From Liminaster sp017519885 (GTDB lineage: Bacteria; Bacteroidota; Bacteroidia; Bacteroidales; UBA3663), in NCBI GenBank assembly GCA_017519885.1, contig JAFWRO010000060.1, positions 1-64,000 on the forward strand: a stretch of DNA of 64,000 nucleotides, read 5' to 3'. The translations under genes and the position numbers were made by a program. Below the pieces are notes generated by a model. The model saw only the letters and a program-made list of their open reading frames with translations, made no database searches and had not been told where the DNA came from. Each line of letters starts with the position of its first letter. The stretch's first letter is position 1. Shown here one piece after another: positions 23,497 through 34,200 of this stretch.

Positions 23497-23504
23497 TATC
23501 TTTG
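23497..23504 (+). promoter_or_regulatory. promoter -7 box of the HU/SPOR-recJ-recQ operon
   Basis: TATCTTTG 17 bp before the ATG at 23522; a TTTG at 23471-23474 is 22 bp upstream. Confidence 0.6.
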
Positions 23505-23521
23505 CCGCGTAATTTGTACTT

Positions 23522-24679
23522 ATGGCAATGCGCACCTTTTCAACATATATAGAATACCTTCTCATGACCCGACACTACTGCTATGTGCCGGGACGTGGTG
23601 CTTATATGCTGGTCGATGAGCCATCATCGCTGGCCAATACCCCCCGCATCGGCTACGATAGCCAGGTTCTGCATACTATTTCAGCCCCTCATCGTATTGT
23701 CCGATTCAGTCCTCTCCTATCGCATGACGATGGAATGCTTGCCAGCCTCCTGATGGAAGCCGAAGGAATGACCTTCGACGAGGCTTGTCGTTACATTGAG
23801 CGTCAGGCACCTTTGCTGGCCGAAGATTTCCTGCAGTCGGCAACTGTTCATATCGACTTCGAAAACTATGGGTTCGAGCATCTGAATGTTGAGACCTGGG
23901 CCGATATGGAGGCACGTCTTGCAAGGATTCAGACTGAGGCTGAGAAGAAGGCTGGTGTTGCAACCATTGGAAATGCCAAGCGCGACGATATCATTGAGAT
24001 TCCGAAATATTGGCTCAAACGTGCTGCTGTTGCTGCGCTTATCGGTGTCTTCTTCTTCACCAATTTTATCGGTTTGAACCACGGCACCACACAAATGGCG
24101 AGCGTCATCGATATGAATGCCATTCAAAGGAACAGTATCATTCATCAGACTTGGGACGAAGAGGATGAACTCTTCGATCTTGCTTCACAGGAAGCCCTTT
24201 CTGAAAAGGACAATGCGCTGATAGAATCGGCCATAGCTGATGCTGTGGCTGAATCCAGCGTACGTCATCCCGAGATGGTTGCCACTGTACCCGTTTCGCC
24301 AGTAGATATCCAAGAGGATCCCTTTGAGGAAGTAGCTGAAGGTACAACTTATTTCATCGTAGGCTTCTGCACTTGGACCGAGAGTTATGCCAATGATGTT
24401 CTCAACCGTTACAAGAGTTACGGTTACAAGAACGCTGGTATCCTCGTCACCAAGGATCTCTATCGTGTCTTTGTCGATAAATTTGCCGACAAGGACGAGG
24501 CTCGTGCCTACCTTTTCGACGTCCGTAAGGAGAATGACAAGCTCAAGAAGACTTGGTTGCTGCCATTCGAAAACAACGGATCTCTTTCTCCGTATATTAT
24601 AAAAAATATATATAATGACAACCAATTATCAATGGAATTGTCGCACCCTCACCAACGAACAGAAAGAGATCAAGGATGA
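23522..24679 (+). CDS. HU-CCDC81-type and SPOR domain membrane protein, 385 aa
   Basis: Residues 1-115 resemble the paired bacterial HU-CCDC81 domains (YIEYLLMTRHYCYVPGRGAY, then DEACRYI), followed by a charged helix and one membrane helix (about 165-184, RAAVAALIGVFFFTNFIGL). A C-terminal SPOR domain (about 275-350, YFIVGFCTWTESYANDVL ... YRVFVDKFADKDEARAYL) binds denuded septal peptidoglycan. The layout puts the HU-like part in the cytoplasm and SPOR in the periplasm, suggesting a cell-division or envelope role. Its last 65 bp overlap the recJ start in another frame. Confidence 0.82.
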   Translation: MAMRTFSTYIEYLLMTRHYCYVPGRGAYMLVDEPSSLANTPRIGYDSQVLHTISAPHRIVRFSPLLSHDDGMLASLLMEAEGMTFDEACRYIERQAPLLAEDFLQSATVHIDFENYGFEHLNVETWADMEARLARIQTEAEKKAGVATIGNAKRDDIIEIPKYWLKRAAVAALIGVFFFTNFIGLNHGTTQMASVIDMNAIQRNSIIHQTWDEEDELFDLASQEALSEKDNALIESAIADAVAESSVRHPEMVATVPVSPVDIQEDPFEEVAEGTTYFIVGFCTWTESYANDVLNRYKSYGYKNAGILVTKDLYRVFVDKFADKDEARAYLFDVRKENDKLKKTWLLPFENNGSLSPYIIKNIYNDNQLSMELSHPHQRTERDQG

Positions 24680-26438
24680 ATTAATTGCTGAACTCAACCT
24701 CAATCCAATCGTCGCCACTCTGCTCGTTCAGCGTGGTGTGACAACGGTCGAAGAAGCCCATCGCTTCTTTCGTCCGCAATTGTCAACAGGACTGCATGAC
24801 CCATTCCTGATGAAGGATATGGACAAGGCAGTAGCCCGTCTGAACGAAGCCATAGGACGCAAGGAACGTATCCTAATCTATGGCGACTATGATGTCGATG
24901 GCACCAGCTCGGTGGCATTGGTGTATAGATTCTTACGCGGTATATATTCTTCGTTGGATTACTATATCCCAGACCGTTACGACGATGGATATGGTATTTC
25001 GGAGAAGGGTGTGGATTACGCCTACAGCATAGGTGTAAAACTGATTATTACGCTCGATTGCGGCATCAAGGCAATCAACATGGTGCGCTACGCCAAAGAA
25101 AAAGGCATCGACTTCATCATCTGCGATCATCATAAACCGGATGACGAATTGCCTGAGGCTGTAGCCATACTCGATCCCAAACGTTTAGATGACGAATATC
25201 CCTACCCCCACCTCTCGGCTTGTGGTGTAGGCTTTAAGTTCATGCAGGCCTTTGCTCGCAACAATGGTATGAATGAGCTGGGTATGCTTTATCCGCTACT
25301 CGACCTTTGCGCCATCAGCATCGCTACGGATATTGTCCCGATCACCGGCGAGAATCGTGTGCTCTCGTACAATGGTTTGCGTCGAATGAACGACAATCCC
25401 TGCAACGGCTTGAAGGCTATCATTGAACTATGCGGCCTCAAGGACAAGAAGGAACTGACCAATTCGGACATCGTCTTCAAGATTGGTCCGCGCATCAATG
25501 CCTCGGGTCGAATGATGAACGGCAAGGAGGCCGTCGATCTGCTTGTTGCCCGTGACCTCGCTACTGCCCACGAATGTGCCGAACGCATTTCGGAATACAA
25601 CGAAACGCGTAAGGAACTTGACAAGCGTGTCACCGAGGAGGCGATTCAGATGGTTGACAAGATGGACATCAAGGACAAGAAGTCCATCCTCGTCTATAAT
25701 TCCTCTTGGCACAAGGGTGTGATCGGAATCGTTGCCAGCCGATTGACTGAGCATTATTATCGTCCTGCCATTGTGCTTACTTCTGCTCTGGGCTTTGCCA
25801 GCGGTTCGGCACGTTCCATCCAAGGTTTCGACGTTTATTCCGCCATCAATTCCTGTCGTGACATCATCGAGAACTTTGGCGGACACACCTATGCTGCCGG
25901 TCTGACCTTGAAGGAAGAAAAGATACCGGAATTGACTGAACGTATTGAACGTTGGGTAGAAGAACATATCACCGATGTGCAGCAACGTCAGCATCTCGAC
26001 ATCGATATGGAAGTGAAGTTCAACGATGTAACTCCCCGTCTCTACAAGTCACTTCGTGTCCTTTCTCCTTACGGACCTGGCAACCAGAAACCAATGTTTG
26101 TGGTTCGTCGCATCAAGGATCAGGGTCGAAGCCGCCTGGTGGGCAAGGAACAGGAACATATCCGCCTTGAACTTATCGATCCCGTTACCAACTTTACCCA
26201 CAACGGCATCGCCTTCAATCAGGCTTCGAAGTTCGAGTTGGTAAAGAGCGGCAAACCTTTCGACATTGTCTTCACCATCGAAGAAAATACTTTCAGCAAG
26301 AACAATATCCAACTGCTTGTCAAGGACATTCGTGAGAGCGAATCGAACAACATTGCAGCAGTCCTCTCACTCCTTATCCGCAACACCAAGGATGACGCCG
26401 ATGTGATTGGCGGAATGACTACAAATCCGGAAATGTAG
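24615..26438 (+). CDS. recJ: single-stranded-DNA-specific exonuclease RecJ
   Basis: 5'-3' single-strand exonuclease in recombination and mismatch repair. The DHH motifs are intact: YGDYDVDGTSSVAL (about residues 89-102), LDCGIK, DHHKPDDELP (about 170-179), and the DHHA1 motif FASGSARSIQGFDVY plus GGHTYAAG. A C-terminal OB-fold follows (EVKFNDVTPRLYKSL onward). The length of 607 residues is typical. The ATG lies inside the 3' end of the SPOR gene (65-bp overlap), and recQ starts 6 bp after the stop, so the three form an operon. Confidence 0.95.
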   Translation: MTTNYQWNCRTLTNEQKEIKDELIAELNLNPIVATLLVQRGVTTVEEAHRFFRPQLSTGLHDPFLMKDMDKAVARLNEAIGRKERILIYGDYDVDGTSSVALVYRFLRGIYSSLDYYIPDRYDDGYGISEKGVDYAYSIGVKLIITLDCGIKAINMVRYAKEKGIDFIICDHHKPDDELPEAVAILDPKRLDDEYPYPHLSACGVGFKFMQAFARNNGMNELGMLYPLLDLCAISIATDIVPITGENRVLSYNGLRRMNDNPCNGLKAIIELCGLKDKKELTNSDIVFKIGPRINASGRMMNGKEAVDLLVARDLATAHECAERISEYNETRKELDKRVTEEAIQMVDKMDIKDKKSILVYNSSWHKGVIGIVASRLTEHYYRPAIVLTSALGFASGSARSIQGFDVYSAINSCRDIIENFGGHTYAAGLTLKEEKIPELTERIERWVEEHITDVQQRQHLDIDMEVKFNDVTPRLYKSLRVLSPYGPGNQKPMFVVRRIKDQGRSRLVGKEQEHIRLELIDPVTNFTHNGIAFNQASKFELVKSGKPFDIVFTIEENTFSKNNIQLLVKDIRESESNNIAAVLSLLIRNTKDDADVIGGMTTNPEM

Positions 26439-26444
26439 TTTTTC

Positions 26445-28421
26445 ATGATCAAAGACATTCTCAAGCAATATTGGGGCTATGATGATTTCAGACCGTTACA
26501 GTCTGAAATCATCATGTCTGTATTAGAGGGTCATGATACTTTGGGATTGATGCCTACCGGCGGAGGAAAGAGCATCACATTCCAGGTTCCGGCAATCGCT
26601 CTTGGCGGTTTGACACTTGTCGTCACTCCACTTATTTCGCTGATGAAGGACCAATGCGACCACCTTACCGAAAGAGGAATAAAGGCTGCCGCAGTATATA
26701 TGGGAATGACACAGCAGGAGATACTCGAAACATTTGAAAGGGTAATCTCCGAGGACTTTCGTTTTCTGTATATTTCTCCCGAAAGACTGGAAACACGCCT
26801 CTTCCAAGCGAAACTCCAATATATGGATGTTCGTCTGCTGGTTGTCGATGAAGCACATTGCATCTCGCAATGGGGATATGATTTCCGTCCGCCCTATCTC
26901 AAGATTGCCAATCTCCGAAAGCTGATTTACGAGATCAGGGAACGGAACAAGGAGCCTTGGGTGTCGCTGAAACCTTATACGGATCTTGCCTCTGAATCTA
27001 CTTATCACGTCCCATGCCTGGCGCTGACAGCCACTGCGACCAAAGAGGTAATAGAAGACATCCAGGACAAACTGCATTTCCGTCGTACTTCAAAAGTCTT
27101 GAAGACTTCCTTCGAACGACCAAACCTTACATATTCCGTAATTTATGCCGAAGACAAGCTGGGCAATCTTCGACGTATGCTTAGCGGAAAAGATGCAGGA
27201 TGTTCTGCAATTATCTATTTGAGGAGCCGCATTAAGACAGCCGAAGTAGCTGAGCATTTGAACGAACATGGGATACCTGCCGATTATTATCATGCAGGAT
27301 TAAGTTCGGATGTCAAGGTAAAAAAACAGGAGGCTTGGATGACTGGCAATCCTTCGGTCATTGTTGCCACCAATGCCTTTGGAATGGGTATTGACAAGGC
27401 AAATGTTCGCAAGGTGATTCATCTCGACCTTCCGCCATCTATCGAGGAGTATTTCCAGGAGGCAGGTCGTGCAGGACGTGACGGTTTGCCTGCCGAAGCC
27501 GTACTGATCGTTTCGGAATATGATAAGTACAAGCTTCGCAAGCACCTGGTCGAGGAATATCCCGAACGTGATTTCATTCGTCACGTCTATGGTCGTCTTG
27601 CCTCGTTCTTTCAGATAGCTATTGCTGCCGGGCTTTATAATATGTTCGAGTTCGACATTTTCCGGTTCTGCTCGGCCTATCATCTTTCGACGTTACAGGT
27701 ACATTATGCTTTGAAGTTGCTCGATCAGGCGGAATATATCAAATATATTGAAGAGCCTGACCGTCATTCGCGACTGATGTTTGTCACTTCGCGCGAATCG
27801 TTATACCATCTGAACCAGTTCGACAACGAATGTCAGCGCATCATCCAAGCCGTGTTGCGTCTCTATACGGGACTATTTGCAGATTACGTATATATCTCCG
27901 AACAGCAAATTATGAACGTCACGGGTCTCGATCGGAATACTCTCTATGAAAAGTTGTTGCTCCTCTCCCGCTTCCATGTGCTGCATTATATTCCAGCGCG
28001 TCAAAAACCGGCTATCATCTATATGACGCCACGTCTGGAAGATGAAGAGGTCAAGATTCCTCGATCGGTCTATGAAGAACGCCGAGCTCGTCAAGAAGGA
28101 CGTATGGAGGCAATCATCAAATACGTCGATAACTACAAGGACTGTCGTTTGGTGCAACTCCTGAATTATTTCGGAGAAGAGTTGGACCATCGCTGTGGGA
28201 AATGCGATGTCTGCCTGAGTGAAAATCTAAAAGGAAACATCCACGAAGAATATGACATGATTCGTCAACTCATCATTGACAAGTTGAAGGCTAATAAGAC
28301 TATGCTTGTCCAACAGTTGTTGATGCAAATTGACATGAATCCCAAACACGTTGGCGAAGTTCTTCATCAAATGGTTGAAAATGAAGAACTGAAACTTTCA
28401 CATGGGATGCTTTCTTTGTAG
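26445..28421 (+). CDS. recQ: ATP-dependent DNA helicase RecQ
   Basis: 3'-5' superfamily 2 helicase. Motif I MPTGGGKS, motif II VDEAHCISQWGYDFRPPY, motif III LALTATAT, motif V TNAFGMGIDKANVRKVIH and motif VI QEAGRAGRDG are all present. A zinc-binding region with CGKCDVC (about residue 585) and a winged-helix RQC end follow; the terminal 55 residues form a helical segment, not a clear HRDC domain. RecQ commonly supplies substrate for RecJ, which is encoded 6 bp upstream. Confidence 0.94.
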   Translation: MIKDILKQYWGYDDFRPLQSEIIMSVLEGHDTLGLMPTGGGKSITFQVPAIALGGLTLVVTPLISLMKDQCDHLTERGIKAAAVYMGMTQQEILETFERVISEDFRFLYISPERLETRLFQAKLQYMDVRLLVVDEAHCISQWGYDFRPPYLKIANLRKLIYEIRERNKEPWVSLKPYTDLASESTYHVPCLALTATATKEVIEDIQDKLHFRRTSKVLKTSFERPNLTYSVIYAEDKLGNLRRMLSGKDAGCSAIIYLRSRIKTAEVAEHLNEHGIPADYYHAGLSSDVKVKKQEAWMTGNPSVIVATNAFGMGIDKANVRKVIHLDLPPSIEEYFQEAGRAGRDGLPAEAVLIVSEYDKYKLRKHLVEEYPERDFIRHVYGRLASFFQIAIAAGLYNMFEFDIFRFCSAYHLSTLQVHYALKLLDQAEYIKYIEEPDRHSRLMFVTSRESLYHLNQFDNECQRIIQAVLRLYTGLFADYVYISEQQIMNVTGLDRNTLYEKLLLLSRFHVLHYIPARQKPAIIYMTPRLEDEEVKIPRSVYEERRARQEGRMEAIIKYVDNYKDCRLVQLLNYFGEELDHRCGKCDVCLSENLKGNIHEEYDMIRQLIIDKLKANKTMLVQQLLMQIDMNPKHVGEVLHQMVENEELKLSHGMLSL

Positions 28422-28550
28422 GGATATTCAAGGATTTGAAGGGATTATAAGGGATATTAAGGGACGTTACACTAGCCTTTACTCATTGGCTCAAAAAACA
28501 AACGTCCTTTAATATCCCTTAATATCCTTAATAATCCCTTAATATCTCTT
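28420..28550. terminator. large iterated inverted repeat between convergent recQ and pullulanase genes
   Basis: Left arm 28420-28468 and right arm 28501-28550 are imperfect reverse complements (roughly 80% by eye) around a 32-nt loop. Each arm is itself built from AGGGATATTA-type units of 10-11 bp. A stem of nearly 50 bp between convergent genes should stop transcription from both sides. Confidence 0.65.
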
Positions 28551-28558
28551 TGAGAAGA

Positions 28559-30493
28559 CTAATTTCCCCACATTATTGTAGCACTTTGCGGAGCCACATT
28601 AATCTTATTGACGTTGACTTTGTCGAGTCCATTCAAATTGATCTTTCCTGCACTACATACAATGGTATAGTCGTTTTGTGGAATATCTACCGAAATGGGC
28701 TTCTTGTTGCTGTTCAAGATGACGATGATGTTCTTCCATTCGTCATCCACATCCTTGCCTGAAATCTTATAGGCGACAACGCAATCCTTAGCTACAAGGA
28801 ATTCCACGTTCTTGCGAACCAAGTCTGCCGAACCTTGACGGAAGGCAGGGTGTGCTTTGCGCATAGCTATCAGGCCGCAATAGTAATCGAAGACATCACG
28901 ATACTTTGTCTTGTGGTTCCAATCGATAGCATTCACACTATCGGGACTCTTGTAACTGTTGTGCACGCCTTTCTTGTCACGAAGCACCTCTTCACCATTG
29001 AAAATGAAGGGAATTCCCTGGCTTGTAAATACGGCTGTCTGAGCAAGTTTGTCAAGGGCAATAATCTCGGCTTCCGTTGCGTTGGGAGCCGTAGCATGAA
29101 GACGATCCACCAGACACATGTCGTCGTGGCAACTAACGTAGGCAATCATCTGTGTGGGTTCATTGGCCCAACCATCAATTGCTCCAAGGATTCCGAACTT
29201 GATGTTCTCTTCATGTCCAGCCTCGCCAATGAGGAATGCTCCCTTTTCGTCACTCCAGAACGGACCACGAAGTGCATCACGAAGTTCGTCGCTGAAAGCA
29301 GCCACACCAGGAATGTGCGACATATTTGCCTTCATCGCCAGTTTCTCTTCTGGATAAGCGGGCGCTTCGGCTGCCCATCCTTCTCCATAGAGCAAAGCCA
29401 TGGGATCGATGGCAACGGCAGCATCACGAATCTCATTCATGGTCTCGATGTCGTGGATACCCATCAGGTCGAAGCGGAATCCATCGATGTGGTATTCAGT
29501 CATCCAATATTGGATACTCTGTACCATATAGGTTTGCATCATCGGGCGATCGGAAGCTGTCTCGTTACCACAACCCGAACCATTTGCCAGACTTCCATCT
29601 TCCTTCTTGCGGAAGAAATAACCAGGAGCGGTCAGTTCGAAATTAGAGGTGGCTGCATCCATCACGTGATTATAAACCACATCCATTATCACACGTATGC
29701 CTGCCTTGTGACAAGCCATCACCATCTGCTTGAACTCATTGATTCTGATGGCAGGGTCGTAAGGGTTGGTGCTATAACTTCCATCAGGCACATTGTAGTT
29801 CAAGGGGTCGTAGCCCCAGTTGTACTGATGTTGTTCGAGCGTCGTTTCATCGACAGAAGCATAGTCATAACTCGGCATAATATGAATATGTGTGATGCCC
29901 AGTTCCTTCAAGTGATTGATGCCGGAAACACCGGTATCTTCGGTCAACGAAAGATATTTGCCCAGATTCTTCAATCCACTGGAAGGATCGGCGGTGAAGT
30001 CACGCCAATGCATTTCGTAAATGATAGCATCGGCAATGCTCTTCAACTCAGGACGTGCGTCATCTTCCCAACCGGCAGGGTCGGTCTTCTTCATGTCTAT
30101 GACAGCAGCTCGATGACCATTAATGCCGACAGCTTTGGCAAAGATACCTGGACATTCGGCGCGCCAAGTTCCACTTTCCTTGATGCTAAATGTATAGAAA
30201 CGTCCCTTCAAATCCTCTTTGACCACAGTTTTCCATAATCCCTCGGGCTGACGTTTCATCTTCAAGGTTTTGAGAGCGTCGCCACCTTCACCGGCTGCAT
30301 AGATACGTAGGAGAACACTATCAGCATTTGGACTCCACAATTTGAAGGTGGATTTCTCAGTAGAATAGGTTAGTTCGTTGATTTCTTCCATAGGTACTGG
30401 ATAATCATTGACAGACACATACTCAGGTTTGGGTACGGAACAACCCCAAAGCAGCGCTGCAAAAGACAAGAATGAATAGGTTTTTTTTTTCAT
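28559..30493 (-). CDS. type I pullulanase-like GH13 lipoprotein, 644 aa
   Basis: Probable lipoprotein signal (MKKKTYSFLSFAALLWGCS). An N-terminal CBM48-like sandwich (STFKLWSPNADSVLLRIY) precedes a GH13 barrel with the type I pullulanase marker YNWGYDPLNYNVP (about 224-236), IMDVVYNHV, catalytic aspartate in GFRFDLMGIHD (about 339), acid/base glutamate in YGEGW and SCHDDM. It should cleave alpha-1,6 links of pullulan, glycogen or starch debranching products, at the cell surface or periplasm. No malQ or susG homologue is adjacent. It has its own promoter at 30514-30545. Confidence 0.9.
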   Translation of the reverse strand: MKKKTYSFLSFAALLWGCSVPKPEYVSVNDYPVPMEEINELTYSTEKSTFKLWSPNADSVLLRIYAAGEGGDALKTLKMKRQPEGLWKTVVKEDLKGRFYTFSIKESGTWRAECPGIFAKAVGINGHRAAVIDMKKTDPAGWEDDARPELKSIADAIIYEMHWRDFTADPSSGLKNLGKYLSLTEDTGVSGINHLKELGITHIHIMPSYDYASVDETTLEQHQYNWGYDPLNYNVPDGSYSTNPYDPAIRINEFKQMVMACHKAGIRVIMDVVYNHVMDAATSNFELTAPGYFFRKKEDGSLANGSGCGNETASDRPMMQTYMVQSIQYWMTEYHIDGFRFDLMGIHDIETMNEIRDAAVAIDPMALLYGEGWAAEAPAYPEEKLAMKANMSHIPGVAAFSDELRDALRGPFWSDEKGAFLIGEAGHEENIKFGILGAIDGWANEPTQMIAYVSCHDDMCLVDRLHATAPNATEAEIIALDKLAQTAVFTSQGIPFIFNGEEVLRDKKGVHNSYKSPDSVNAIDWNHKTKYRDVFDYYCGLIAMRKAHPAFRQGSADLVRKNVEFLVAKDCVVAYKISGKDVDDEWKNIIVILNSNKKPISVDIPQNDYTIVCSAGKINLNGLDKVNVNKINVAPQSATIMWGN

Positions 30494-30513
30494 AGTAGAT
30501 AGAATTTACGCCG

Positions 30514-30545
30514 CAAATATAAATACATTTTACCAATGCTCCAAA
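30514..30545 (-). promoter_or_regulatory. promoter of the pullulanase gene
   Basis: Minus-strand TTTG (30542-30545), 20-bp spacer, TATATTTG (30514-30521), 21 bp before the ATG. Confidence 0.65.
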
Positions 30546-30639
30546 TATTTTTTTGAAAATCTTACAAAAATCTTATTAAAGACGTTATCTATATGTATGA
30601 AAAACGCTTAATAACTATTATCAAACTTGTTCCAAATGC

Positions 30640-31057
30640 ACTATGACCATTCTTGGCTTAGATTGGTTATTCCAACATCGAAGCATAACCAATCCTGGCC
30701 GAAAATGGTCATTCTACTTCATTCGAAAGCATTATAACGGCCGACAGAGTGCTTTATCCGATAGAAGCATACCCATTTTTGGCCAAGATTGGTTATTTTC
30801 CGATCGACGCATACCCTTTCGTGGCCAAGACTGGTTATTCTCCGTATGTCGCATTCCCTTTTTCGGCCAAGATTGGTTATCCTCCGTTCTGCGCATACCC
30901 TTTTTTGGCCAGGATTGGTCATTCTCCGATAAGAAATTGCACTATCTCGGCCGACAAAATGCTATATCCGATAGACGCATACCCTTTCCTGGCCAAGATT
31001 GGTCATTATCCAATCGAAGCATAACCATTCTTGGCCAAGAAAGGTCATACTGCAATT
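30640..31057. repeat. array of ten degenerate 42-bp tandem repeats
   Basis: The spacer before the lyase gene consists of about ten units of 38-46 bp, most clearly 42 bp at 30768-30809, 30810-30851, 30852-30893 and 30978-31019. Each starts GCATACCC or similar and holds the core GGCCAAGATTGGTTAT, whose CCAA-ga-TTGG is palindromic, then a CTCCGAT-like end. Two units (near 30729 and 30938) instead share a variant CGGCCGACA core. There are no unique spacers, so it is not a CRISPR. Because 42 is a multiple of three, several frames stay open, but none has a credible start or promoter. Confidence 0.8.
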
Positions 31058-31131
31058 TATTATAAATAAATGCAAATTTACACATAATTTATGTAATAGT
31101 TAAATTTTTTTGAAGGAAAAACGCAGTAAAA

Positions 31132-31163
31132 TTTGCTTTATATAATAAAATATTATATCTTTG
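31132..31163 (+). promoter_or_regulatory. promoter of the pectate-lyase-like gene (and perhaps the FAS1-SusCD operon)
   Basis: TTTG (31132-31135), 20-bp spacer, TATCTTTG (31156-31163), 60 bp before the ATG. It is the last recognisable TAnnTTTG promoter before 55.9 kb on the plus strand. Confidence 0.7.
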
Positions 31164-31223
31164 CACCGAATAATACACACATTGGCGTTTAGACGCGAAT
31201 AATATTAACACTAACCGAACATA

Positions 31224-34200
31224 ATGAAGCCCATAAAAACTCTCTTGCTCTTGGCATCCATGTTGATGGCATGTGGTAATATTGAAGCCCAACAACTCGC
31301 TTTCCCAGGAGCACAAGGCTGGGGAAGATTTGCGAAGGGTGCTCGAAACTCTGCGAATCCTACTGTTTATCATGTCACGAATTTGAACGATTCGGGAACA
31401 GGTAGTTTGCGCGATGCAGTAAGCCAACCGAATCGCATCGTCGTTTTTGACGTCAGCGGTGTCATCAAGTTGTCAAGCCGCATCGTCTTTTCAAATAATC
31501 TTTATGTTGCAGGACAAACGGCACCAGGCGAAGGTGTAACGATCTATGGTGATGGCGTTTCGTTCTCGGGTGCTTCGAATATCATCTGCCGATATCTTCG
31601 TGTCCGAATGGGACATAATGGTTCGAACGGCAAAGACTGCGCTGGTGTGGCCAATGGTACAAACATGATATTCGACCATTGCTCTTTCTCTTGGGGCTTG
31701 GACGAGACTTTCTCCATCAATGGATTTGGTGCGGCTTGGAACATCACTTTGCAGAACTGTATCTTTGGTCAAGGACTCATGACCCACTCAGCCGGTGGAT
31801 TGATGCAAGCCGATTCGATCACGCTCTATCGAAACCTTTACATCGACAATTCCACTCGCAATAACAAAGTAAAAGGCACCAACCAATATGCCAACAATGT
31901 TGTGTATAACTGGTCAAATGGTTGCTACATCATGGGTGGTGATTCTGAAGGTTCTTCTTACGTCAATATCGAATCCAATCTCTTCATCAACGGTCCTTCG
32001 GGTGGTGGAAATTGCTTTGGAGGCGCAAACCAGGACTTCCACTGCTATGGCGTCGATAACTGGCAGGATGCTAATCGCGATGGTGTGCTCAATCCTACTG
32101 AAGTGACTAATTACTCGGCTTCGGATCATCGTACGACCGATCCTTACGATTATCCCGTCCTTGAGCTTTATCCGGGCAACGAACTCATCACAAAGAATAT
32201 TCCTACTGTAGGCGCATCTCTACCATATCGCGATCAAAGCGATTGCTATCTGATTGATGAACTGATGTCGTTCGGTCTCAAAGGTGCACTCATTTCGAAC
32301 GAAGAGACATTACCCATCGGCGCACCTGACACATGGGATTGGTTTGCTGGTACTAAGCCAACAGATACCGATAACGATGGTATGCCTGATGCTTGGGAGA
32401 ACGCGAATGGAACCAATCCCAATGCGAATGATGCTACTGTGAAGGCTGTCAATGGATACCTGAATATCGAGAATTACATCAATTCGATTACCATAGCCGA
32501 TCGTCAATTCTTCTTGCGCAAACCAATCACGCTGAGTGCAACTTCCACCACGACCACTTTGACAATCACTTGGCGCGACTATACCTACGATGAGGAAGGA
32601 TTCGCCATCGAAGTGAAAAGAAATGACGCATGGACAGAAGTTAGTCGCACACAACCGGATGTAACCTCATACACACTCACAGGCCTTGAACCTGGCACAG
32701 GATACGAAGTACGTGTTCGTGCTTTTGGACTTAATGATGGCGCAGAAGAATATTCAGATTATACTTCGGGAACTTATAAGACGAAGCCTGTAGAAGTGGG
32801 TATCATTGACATTGATACATATACGCCCGATGTGACCAACACGGTTGATGGTGTTGATGGCAAGAAACTTCTGCTACACACCGACGACCTGCTTGACTTA
32901 ACTCTTTCGTCCAACATTTCCCCCGAAAGTGTAGTGGCTACTGGAAAAGGAACGATTACCATTTCAGGAAACGGTGAAATCAGTGGAGAAGGAACTTCGG
33001 TCAACAAGGGTGATGAGGGAATGCTCATACTTTCAAACAAGAATTCTTATACAGGTGCAACCGTGCTCCACGAGGGCGTTCTTTCCTTCAATTCCATTGC
33101 CAATGGAGGTGAGAAATCGTCGATTGGTGCAAGCCAGGAATTTGCTCAAAACTGGATTATGGATGGCGGCACCTATCTCTACACTGGTTCGAACAATGCC
33201 ACCAATCGATCGGCACGGCTAACCAATCCTACCACGTTGGAGATTGAATCCGCCACTTTGACCATGAACGGTAGTATCGAGGGCTCGGGCGACAATGCAG
33301 ATTTCATCCTCGACGGCAACGGACAACTTAATGTCGGCACTACATCATTCTTCAAATACACAGGTGCAACCACTATTAAGGGAGGCACACTATATCTTTC
33401 GACCACCGACATCGCAAAAGCAGGCATCGGCTCTTCGTCGAAACTCATTCTTGCGGGTGGCACCTTGAAGACCAAGGGTGAATCGTCGAACTATGAGACC
33501 TACTCCTTCCCTATCGAAGTTCGAGAGAACACATATAGCGTTTTCGCCCCCAATCGAAACTGCTACATGAACAACACTTTGACAGGAGCAGGTACTTTGG
33601 AAGTGCAAATTCCTTATCTTCGTGAATATTTCAATTTCAAGACTGGTGGTTTCACAGGTCGTCTGGTAGCCAATGGAGTAAGTACAGATTCCGATGGCGC
33701 GTTGATGCTCAAAGAGAGTAGTTACAACATCCCGACTACCATAGTCACCCTTAAAGGCAATGCCAAACTGTGCTGCTGGTCAACCACTTCCGACAATTAT
33801 CTGGGTGGACTTTCAGGAGATGAAGGAACCTATCTGATGTCAACTTCGAAACAAACCGATGGCACGTCAAGTACATGGACCATTGGTTCGGCCAATTCCG
33901 ACGAAACATTTGCGGGCATCATCAACAACCGCTGCTGTGCGGCCAACCATTATGCTAAGAGCAATAACATCAACAAGGTCGGAACAGGCACATGGCGTCT
34001 CACGGGCAAGAATGTCTATGCGGGTACGACGAATGTCAAGGAAGGTACTTTGGCGGTGAACGGTCAGCACATCGACGATACTAACCGTTATGCACAATCA
34101 CATGCGACGGGTGCCACCGAATATAATGTTTTCGTCGATGCAACGCTTTGCGGTACTGGTTCCATCACCAAAGCTTCTACCATCAACGTTCAGTCAGGTG

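Noticed and set aside
30478..30493. Run of A residues at the pullulanase start as a phase-variable tract
   Set aside because: The run encodes the normal basic start of a lipoprotein signal (MKKK) and nothing else points to phase variation.
30640..31057. CRISPR-like array
   Set aside because: Units are contiguous and degenerate, with no unique spacers and no cas genes nearby.
30643..31065. Open frame of 140 codons encoding a 14-residue repeat (GQDWLF type) in the 42-bp array
   Set aside because: The frame is open because the unit is a multiple of three; other frames and the opposite strand are also open, there is no promoter box and units vary freely at codon positions.
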